Below, piece by piece: positions 59,789-64,000 of a stretch of 64,000 nucleotides of DNA (positions within the stretch are counted from its first letter, which is position 1; each line of letters opens with the position of its first letter). Both the position numbers and the translations under genes were made by a program. The stretch is from NCBI RefSeq assembly GCF_000826065.2, contig NZ_LN623543.1, positions 100,143 to 164,142 on the forward strand. Reading direction: 5' to 3'. Source of the stretch: Tessaracoccus massiliensis (GTDB lineage: Bacteria; Actinomycetota; Actinomycetes; Propionibacteriales; Propionibacteriaceae). The notes below the pieces were generated by a model. The model saw only the letters and a list, made by a program, of their open reading frames with translations. It was not told the origin of the DNA and searched no databases.

Positions 59789-61483
59789 GTGAAGCTTCGG
59801 TTGGGTACGCGTGGTTCGGCACTGGCGCTGGCACGCTCCGAGATGATCGCCGAGCTCCTGCAGGGGCTGGGGCACGAGGTCGCCATCGTGCGGGTGGCGA
59901 CCGAGAGCGTCGACACCATCCACATGGCCGATGGCTACTCCGAGGGCGTCTTCGCCGCTGAGCTGCGCGATGCGCTGCGGGGTGGGGACTGCGACGTGGT
60001 GATGCACTCGGTCAAGGACATCCCGCTGACCGATCAGCCGGAGGACCTGGTCTCCGCGGCGGTGCTCAAGCGCGGCGACCACCGCGACGCGCTGCTGACC
60101 ATCAGCGGCGTGCCGCTGGCCGCGCTGCCGCGCCGTTCCCGCGTGGGCGTCACGTCGCTGCGTCGGCTTGCACAGCTGCGCGCACTGCGCCCCGACCTGA
60201 CCTTCGTCGATGTCGGCGGCACGTTGCAGGACCGCCTGCGCCGGCTTGAACCCGGAGACCTCGACGCCGTCGTCGTCTCGGCCGCCGGCGTGCAGTCCCT
60301 CAAGCTGGAGGACCGCGTCGCCGAGTACCTGCCCATCCTCACCGCACCGGGCCAGGGCGCGCTGGCTCTCGAGTGCCGTAGGGACGATGAGGAGACCCTC
60401 ACGGCGATCAAGGAACTCGACGACGTCGAGACCCGCATCTGCGTCGACGCGGAGCGCGCGGTGCTCACGGGCCTCGACACCAACTACCTCGCTCCTGTCG
60501 GTGCGCTCGCCTCGCGTCGCGGCATCCTTGGCCTGAAGGCGGGTGTGTTCTCGATCGACGGTACCAAGCGCACCGTTCTCGAGATCGGACTGCCCACCTC
60601 CGAGTACCACGCCAAGCGCACCGGCCACAACGTCGCCGAGGCGCTGAAGGCCCGCAAGGCGGACCGGTTCATCACGGACGAGGCGTTGCAGAGCGTGAAG
60701 ATGACGGCGGACCACGCCGATGACTCCACCTTCATCGAGAGCCCCGACGACGACGACCGCATCCGGGTGCTGCTGCCGCGCCAGGAGGGGCGACTGAGCC
60801 AGTCGCTGCGTGAGAACGAACTGCGGGTGGACTGCGTGCAGCTGCAGGAGGCACATCTGCTCTCGGCCGACAACATCATCGGCGACGCCGACTGGGTGGT
60901 CATCCCCTCCGGCATGACCGTGTGGGCCGTGCGCGAACGCGGCTGGGACATCCCGCAGTCGGCCAGGATCGCGACGATGGGCTCCACCACCCAGCGCACC
61001 GTGGAGGACGCGGGGCGCAAGGTCGACATCGGGCCCGAGGGCACCGCCAGCTCGCAGAAGCTCGTCGAGGCGTTCCCGCCCGCCCAGGGCGAGCAGCGCG
61101 TCGTCATCCTGTGCGCCGATCAGCTGTCCACCAAGCTGGAGGAGGGGCTGCGTCGGAAGGGTTACACCGTCGACCGCAGCGAGATCTACACCATGGCCGA
61201 TGTCGAGGAGATCGACGGGGCGCTGCGCAGCCGCTGGGACGACGGCGCCTGGGACGCGGTCCTGCTGAGCCAGCCGTCGCTGGCCCACGTCTACGCCAAA
61301 ACGCTGGGGCACCGCGACGACGTGCGCGTCCTGGCCTGGGACGAGGACACCGCCGCCGCGGTGCGCGAGCAGGGCGTCGAGGTGTTCGCGGTGGCGAAGT
61401 CGAAGGACACCTACGGCGTGGCGGACCTTGCGAGGCAGTTGGAACGGGCCCGCGAGGAGGACCAGTTCGAGGCGAACTCCTGA
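59789..61483 (+). CDS. Second HemC-HemD fusion lacking the cofactor cysteine (putative pseudoenzyme)
   Basis: A 564-aa paralogue of the upstream hemCD, colinear with it. It keeps RLGTRGSALALAR, MHSVKDIP, SLRRLAQLRAL and APGQGALALECR. However, Cys233 of the intact copy is Tyr233 here (GLDTNYLAPVGA), Arg143 is Gly143 (VDVGGTLQDRL), and RTGGDV has become ATESVDT. In the HemD half the TSP motif is PSG and the FGPPSA turn is WDEDTA. A linker of acidic residues (ESPDDDD) joins the halves. Without that cysteine no dipyrromethane cofactor can be attached, so normal deaminase activity is not expected. The frame is intact, with ordinary codon use and its own GGAAGG ribosome site. A regulatory or scaffolding role is conceivable; the true function is unknown. 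Confidence 0.88.
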   Translation: MKLRLGTRGSALALARSEMIAELLQGLGHEVAIVRVATESVDTIHMADGYSEGVFAAELRDALRGGDCDVVMHSVKDIPLTDQPEDLVSAAVLKRGDHRDALLTISGVPLAALPRRSRVGVTSLRRLAQLRALRPDLTFVDVGGTLQDRLRRLEPGDLDAVVVSAAGVQSLKLEDRVAEYLPILTAPGQGALALECRRDDEETLTAIKELDDVETRICVDAERAVLTGLDTNYLAPVGALASRRGILGLKAGVFSIDGTKRTVLEIGLPTSEYHAKRTGHNVAEALKARKADRFITDEALQSVKMTADHADDSTFIESPDDDDRIRVLLPRQEGRLSQSLRENELRVDCVQLQEAHLLSADNIIGDADWVVIPSGMTVWAVRERGWDIPQSARIATMGSTTQRTVEDAGRKVDIGPEGTASSQKLVEAFPPAQGEQRVVILCADQLSTKLEEGLRRKGYTVDRSEIYTMADVEEIDGALRSRWDDGAWDAVLLSQPSLAHVYAKTLGHRDDVRVLAWDEDTAAAVREQGVEVFAVAKSKDTYGVADLARQLERAREEDQFEANS

Positions 61484-61484
61484 T

Positions 61485-61514
61485 TTGTAGTTCTCCTCGG
61501 AGGTGCGCTAAAGT
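61485..61514 (+). promoter_or_regulatory. Candidate tRNA-Ala promoter
   Basis: TTGTAG (61485-61490), an 18-bp spacer and TAAAGT (61509-61514), about 41 bp before the tRNA. Confidence 0.45.
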
Positions 61515-61555
61515 TCTTCGAGTCGCCGCAGGGCGGCAGCCGCGAAAGTGGCACT

Positions 61556-61628
61556 GGGGCTATGGCGCAGTTGGTAGCGCGCTTCCATGGCATGGAAGAG
61601 GCCAGGGGTTCGAATCCCCTTAGCTCCA
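61556..61628 (+). tRNA. tRNA-Ala (anticodon GGC)
   Basis: A 73-nt cloverleaf: acceptor GGGGCTA/TAGCTCC with the G3-U70 pair that identifies tRNA-Ala, D-stem GCGC/GCGC, anticodon stem CTTCC/GGAAG with GGC at 61589-61591, T-loop GGTTCGAATCC, and discriminator A. The CCA end is not encoded. It borders an accessory region and may serve as an integration site. Confidence 0.96.
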
Positions 61629-61634
61629 CAAATG

Positions 61635-61670
61635 AACCGGCGTTTGGCTAGGCCAGACGCCGGTTTCGCG
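61635..61670 (+). terminator. Terminator after tRNA-Ala
   Basis: A 14-bp stem with one G-U pair (61635-61648 and 61652-61665), loop TAG, then TTTCGCG. It begins 7 bp after the tRNA. Confidence 0.8.
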
Positions 61671-61676
61671 TTCTGC

Positions 61677-61697
61677 GGGGTACGTTTGGGGTACGTT
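61677..61697. repeat. Direct repeat GGGGTACGTT
   Basis: Two copies of the 10-mer (61677-61686 and 61688-61697), one base apart, between the tRNA terminator and the end of the TRYPCO2-like gene. Possibly a recombinase arm site left by an integrated element. Confidence 0.5.
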
Positions 61698-62010
61698 ACG
61701 CGCCAACGCCGTACCCTCCGCCCTCCGGTCCGTTGAGGTCAATCTTTAGGCGCATGGTGCGTTCGCTGCTACGAGAGCCTTCGCCGTTGACAACCCACAC
61801 CTGTACTCCGCCCTGCGCGGACTTGGTCACGGAGAGGGTCAGCTCAACCTCGGCGCGGTCAAAGAACAGCACCGGCTCGAACTCCGGGCCACCGGGATCG
61901 TAACTCCGCCGCTGGCCCACTTGGTAGTTGGCTAGGCGCAGCTCCTCGCCAAGGGCTTGCAGGACTTCGGAGAGGCCAGCAACAGCGTCATGTGGCTTGT
62001 GGTTCGTCAT
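61696..62010 (-). CDS. TRYPCO2-like (trypsin-co-occurring domain 2) protein
   Basis: Protein of 104 aa matching the TRYPCO2 pattern: an N-terminal helix AVAGLSEVLQALGEELRLA, then strands VLFFDRAEVELTLSV and GGVQVWVV, a polar GEGSRSSERT turn and MRLKIDLN at the end. The family is described from predicted bacterial conflict systems, where it accompanies trypsin-like proteases. No protease is in this window, and the upstream gene of the same strand is broken by an insertion sequence 136 bp away. Base composition is lower in G+C than the heme genes. Assignment is by pattern recall; a profile search should confirm it. Confidence 0.65.
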   Translation of the reverse strand: MTNHKPHDAVAGLSEVLQALGEELRLANYQVGQRRSYDPGGPEFEPVLFFDRAEVELTLSVTKSAQGGVQVWVVNGEGSRSSERTMRLKIDLNGPEGGGYGVGA

Positions 62011-62024
62011 GCCCCATCGTCTCA

Positions 62025-62153
62025 CTACCGGAAGGGGTGGCGGCACGCTTGCTGGAATGTAGCGATGGCCGCGTCCAAACCTGGGTCGAGCGCGAGTTCA
62101 TCCGGTCCGAAGGTGACGGCTAAGGCATCAACTTGTGCGCTCACCACTTTGAC
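62025..62153 (-). pseudogene. 3' fragment of an unknown gene cut by the ISL3 element
   Basis: Reading leftward from the insertion: VKVVSAQVDALAVTFGPD, then ELALDPGLDAAIATFQQACR, ending HPFR and TAG. Its stop is 14 bp before the TRYPCO2-like start, so the two were probably an operon. The frame continues without a break across the insertion into 63588-63620 once the element and one target copy are removed. Product not recognised. Confidence 0.6.
62146..62153. repeat. Target-site duplication, left copy
   Basis: ACTTTGAC, identical to 63580-63587; 8 bp is the size typical of ISL3-family insertions. Confidence 0.93.
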
Positions 62154-62177
62154 GGCTCTTCCCAATTGAGGGTGTAG
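62154..62177 (+). repeat. ISL3 left terminal inverted repeat
   Basis: Starts GGCTCTTCCCAATTGAGG; pairs with the right end with three mismatches. Confidence 0.92.
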
Positions 62178-62265
62178 TCGGTGTGTCGGCGTGGCGGGTG
62201 GTGGAAAGGGTCGCGGCCTCTCGATGATGGAAGTTCTCTAAGCTGCCCATCCGAAAGACCTCGAC

Positions 62266-63576
62266 GTGTCCAACGCTACCTTCACGGCTCCTGATCTGAC
62301 GAGTTTTTGCCGGTTGGACGAGCTCGGTCTCGTGGTGACCGGGCAACAGGTCACCTCACAGCGGGCGGTGCTGGAGTGCCGGGCGGTCGAGCCGGATGAC
62401 TGGTGCCGCAGGTGTGGCTGTCAGGGGGCACCGCGTGACACGGTGACCCGCGAGTTGGCTCATGAACCCTTCGGGTGGCGCCCCACCACACTGCTGGTGC
62501 GGCTACGCAGGTATCGCTGTGCAGGGTGTGGGCATGTGTGGCGACAGAACATGGATACAGCGGCTGAGCCGAGGGCCCGCCTGTCACGGCGTGCGGTGCG
62601 GTGGGCGCTGGAAGCTGTGGTGTGTCAACACCTGACCGTGGCCCGGGTCGCTGAAGGGTTAGCGGTGGCCTGGGACACCGCTAACGACGCGATCCTGGCC
62701 GAAGGTCAACGTGTGCTCATTGATGATGCCTCGCGTTTCGATGGTGTCGAGGTCCTGGGCGTGGATGAGCACGTCTGGCGCCATACCCGCCGAGGGGATC
62801 GGTACGTCACCGTGATCATCGACCTGACACCGGTCAAGAACGGCACTGGCCCGGCGCGGCTACTCGACATGGTCGAAGGCCGCTCGAAGAAGGTATTCAA
62901 AGCATGGCTGGCTGCCCGCCCCCGCGCGTGGCGTGACCGTGTCGAGACCGTGGCGATGGACGGGTTCACCGGTTTCAAAACCGCTGCCGCGGAAGAAGTG
63001 CCCCAGGCTGCCGCGGTGATGGACCCGTTCCATGTGGTGAAGCTGGCCAGTCTCGCGTTGGACAAGTGCCGTCAACGGGTCCAGCAAGCCACCCTGGGCC
63101 ACAGGGGCCGGCGAGGCGACCCGCTGTATCAAGCCCGCCGTACCCTGCTGACCGGGGCCGGGCTCCTCACCGACCGGCAGACCGGCCGTCTCGATGCCTT
63201 GTTCGCCGATGACCGGCATCGAGATGTCCACCACGTCTGGGACGCCTACCAGCGGCTCGTCAGCGCCTACCGGCATCCAGACAGGGCCACCGGTCAACGG
63301 TTCCTGGTCCGGCTCATCAACGATCTGACCACCAACACCACCAGCCTGCCTGTCGAGGCCCGCAAACTCGGCCGGACCCTGAAACGCCGTGCCGAGGACA
63401 TCCTCGGCTACTTCGACCGGCCAGGCACCTCCAATGGCTTCACCGAGGCCCTCAACGGACGCCTCGAACACCTCCGAGGATCCGCGTTGGGTTTCCGGAA
63501 CCTGACCCACTACATCGCCCGCTGCCTCCTCGAAACAGGCGGATTCAGACCACGCCTACACCCTCAAATCGGATGA
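62266..63576 (+). CDS. ISL3-family transposase
   Basis: DDE-type transposase of 436 aa. An N-terminal zinc-finger region (CRRCGC; RCAGCGHVW) and HTH are followed by the catalytic core with VLGVDEHVW (first Asp), VAMDGFTGFK and VMDPFHVVKLA (second Asp region), and SNGFTEALNGRLEHLRG (Glu). GTG start; the stop codon lies inside the right inverted repeat. No frameshift, so the enzyme should be functional. Confidence 0.95.
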   Translation: MSNATFTAPDLTSFCRLDELGLVVTGQQVTSQRAVLECRAVEPDDWCRRCGCQGAPRDTVTRELAHEPFGWRPTTLLVRLRRYRCAGCGHVWRQNMDTAAEPRARLSRRAVRWALEAVVCQHLTVARVAEGLAVAWDTANDAILAEGQRVLIDDASRFDGVEVLGVDEHVWRHTRRGDRYVTVIIDLTPVKNGTGPARLLDMVEGRSKKVFKAWLAARPRAWRDRVETVAMDGFTGFKTAAAEEVPQAAAVMDPFHVVKLASLALDKCRQRVQQATLGHRGRRGDPLYQARRTLLTGAGLLTDRQTGRLDALFADDRHRDVHHVWDAYQRLVSAYRHPDRATGQRFLVRLINDLTTNTTSLPVEARKLGRTLKRRAEDILGYFDRPGTSNGFTEALNGRLEHLRGSALGFRNLTHYIARCLLETGGFRPRLHPQIG

Positions 63577-63579
63577 GCC
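63556..63579 (-). repeat. ISL3 right terminal inverted repeat
   Basis: Reverse complement starts GGCTCATCCGATTTGAGG. Overlaps the transposase stop codon. Confidence 0.92.
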
Positions 63580-63587
63580 ACTTTGAC
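63580..63587. repeat. Target-site duplication, right copy
   Basis: ACTTTGAC, identical to 62146-62153. Confidence 0.93.
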
Positions 63588-63620
63588 CAAGGCGGTGGCG
63601 GAAGCGCCTAGGCGTTTTCT
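63588..63620 (-). pseudogene. Continuation of the interrupted gene between two IS elements
   Basis: Only 33 bp of the disrupted gene remain here, encoding RKRLGASATAL in frame with VKVVSAQ at 62153. The second ISL3-type end begins at 63621, so this gene was hit twice. Confidence 0.5.
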
Positions 63621-63863
63621 GGCTCTTCGGACTTGAGCGTGGGGTGAGCGTGGATCCGATGGCGGGCGTGTCTGCGGGGTGAAGGGGGTCGAGGCCCTCA
63701 AGAATCGGGGTTACCACACCGCCTGATCTTCAAGGACCTCGACGATGCCCGATCCTACTTCCTGCTGCCGTGCCGCGGGCGGCTACTGCCAGCGCTGTGA
63801 TCTTTTGGTGGGGTTGCCGGGGCTGCATGTGGTCGGTGTCGCCCGCGACGAGGCGGGGACTGC
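63621..63863 (+). mobile_element. Left-end remnant of a second ISL3-family element
   Basis: Starts with GGCTCTTCGGACTTGAG, which resembles the ISL3 terminal repeat at 62154, and runs through a leader into the first 40 codons of a transposase. It is truncated by the IS3-type end near 63864. The right end is outside the window or lost. Confidence 0.65.
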
Positions 63864-63894
63864 TGAGGATGTGGTTGACCCCAAGACCGCATGA
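63745..63894 (+). pseudogene. N-terminal fragment of an ISL3-family transposase
   Basis: The 49 codons start MPDPTSCCRAAGGYCQRC (zinc-binding cysteines) and continue LLVGLPGLHVVGVARDEAG, the usual ISL3 N-terminus. After about codon 40 the reading (EDVVDPKTA, stop) is no longer transposase and comes from the inserted IS3-type sequence. Confidence 0.7.
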
Positions 63895-64000
63895 TCCCTG
63901 GAAGGGGGTTGTGCCGGAAGGATGGCAATCATGCCGAAGATCACCTACACCGACGAGTTCAAGTGTGACGCGGTCGCGCTGGTCGCCTCTGGCATGCCGC
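63864..64000 (+). mobile_element. Left end of an IS3-family element, cut by the window edge
   Basis: TGAGGATGTGGTTGACCCC at 63864 is a plausible IS3-type terminus, since the ISL3 similarity stops exactly there and an IS3 orfA starts 67 bp downstream. The right end is not in view. Confidence 0.5.
63931..64000 (+). CDS. IS3-family transposase orfA (partial, 3' end outside window)
   Basis: The 23 visible codons, MPKITYTDEFKCDAVALV and ASGMP, match the N-terminal helix-turn-helix of IS3-family OrfA proteins. GGAAGG lies 10 bases before this ATG; an ATG at 63922 is too close to it. Confidence 0.75.
   Translation, partial: MPKITYTDEFKCDAVALVASGMP

Larger units (their letters stand above)
62154..63579 (+). 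mobile_element. Complete ISL3-family insertion sequence (1426 bp)
   Basis: Bounded by terminal inverted repeats of 24 bp (62154-62177 and 63556-63579) that match at 21 of 24 positions, both starting GGCTC and ending TTGAGGGTGTAG. It is flanked by perfect 8-bp direct repeats and carries one intact transposase. The intact frame and perfect duplication indicate a recent, possibly active copy. Confidence 0.95.

Noticed and set aside
61957..62169. A 70-codon plus-strand frame before the ISL3 element
   Set aside because: It is antisense to the TRYPCO2-like start and the broken gene and crosses the IS border.

Overview
This is a 64 kb chromosomal segment of a high-G+C Gram-positive bacterium (Actinomycetota). 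Three things point to the Propionibacteriales, probably a Propionibacteriaceae relative, although no 16S gene is present to prove it. Gene order is actinobacterial (xerC, M23 peptidase, rpsB-tsf-pyrH-frr-cdsA-rlmN; dxr-rip1-ispG-GNAT; rimP-nusA-ylxR-infB-rbfA-truB-ribF-rpsO-pnp; rplU-rpmA-obgE-proB-proA-nadD-rsfS). Many genes carry a TANNNT hexamer 6-8 bases before an ATG or GTG, which is typical of leaderless actinobacterial mRNAs. A complete coproporphyrin-type heme cluster is also present.

Layout. 1-4.2 kb: peptide deformylase (def), xerC, an acyl-CoA ligase, and a two-domain M23 peptidase broken by an in-frame amber codon. 4.3-9.8 kb: translation and phospholipid block rpsB, tsf, pyrH, frr, cdsA, rlmN. 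9.9-18.7 kb: gdhA, an APH-fold kinase, the MEP-pathway genes dxr and ispG around the site-2 protease gene, a DUF4081-type GNAT, proS. 18.7-30.2 kb: a ferritin-like lipoprotein, then the nusA-infB operon, split between nusA and ylxR by an Rpf gene, a decayed baeRF-like gene and an LtaS-like membrane sulfatase-fold enzyme. infB carries an apparent one-base frameshift. 30-41.5 kb: TetR and GNAT genes, rpsO, bifunctional putA, pnp, dapB, a secreted lamin-tail protein and another GNAT. 41.6-50.3 kb: rnj, rplU-rpmA, obgE, proB, a PQ-loop membrane protein, proA, a 45-aa membrane peptide, nadD, rsfS, a histidine phosphatase.

50.5-61.5 kb is a divergent heme locus. hemA-cpfC-hemQ run leftward and hemE-cgoX-hemCD-hemB-hemL run rightward from a 51-bp shared control region. 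Together they cover glutamyl-tRNA to heme by the coproporphyrin route, except that no glutamyl-tRNA synthetase lies here. The rightward arm ends with a second HemC-HemD fusion that has lost the cofactor-attachment cysteine (Cys233 to Tyr) and other active-site residues. It looks like a retained pseudoenzyme and is the most interesting element of the window.

61.5-64 kb is accessory DNA next to a tRNA-Ala(GGC). It holds an orphan TRYPCO2-like conflict-system protein whose upstream neighbour is interrupted by a complete ISL3-family element (24-bp terminal inverted repeats and a perfect 8-bp target duplication), then a second truncated ISL3 end, itself cut by an IS3-family element that runs off the window.
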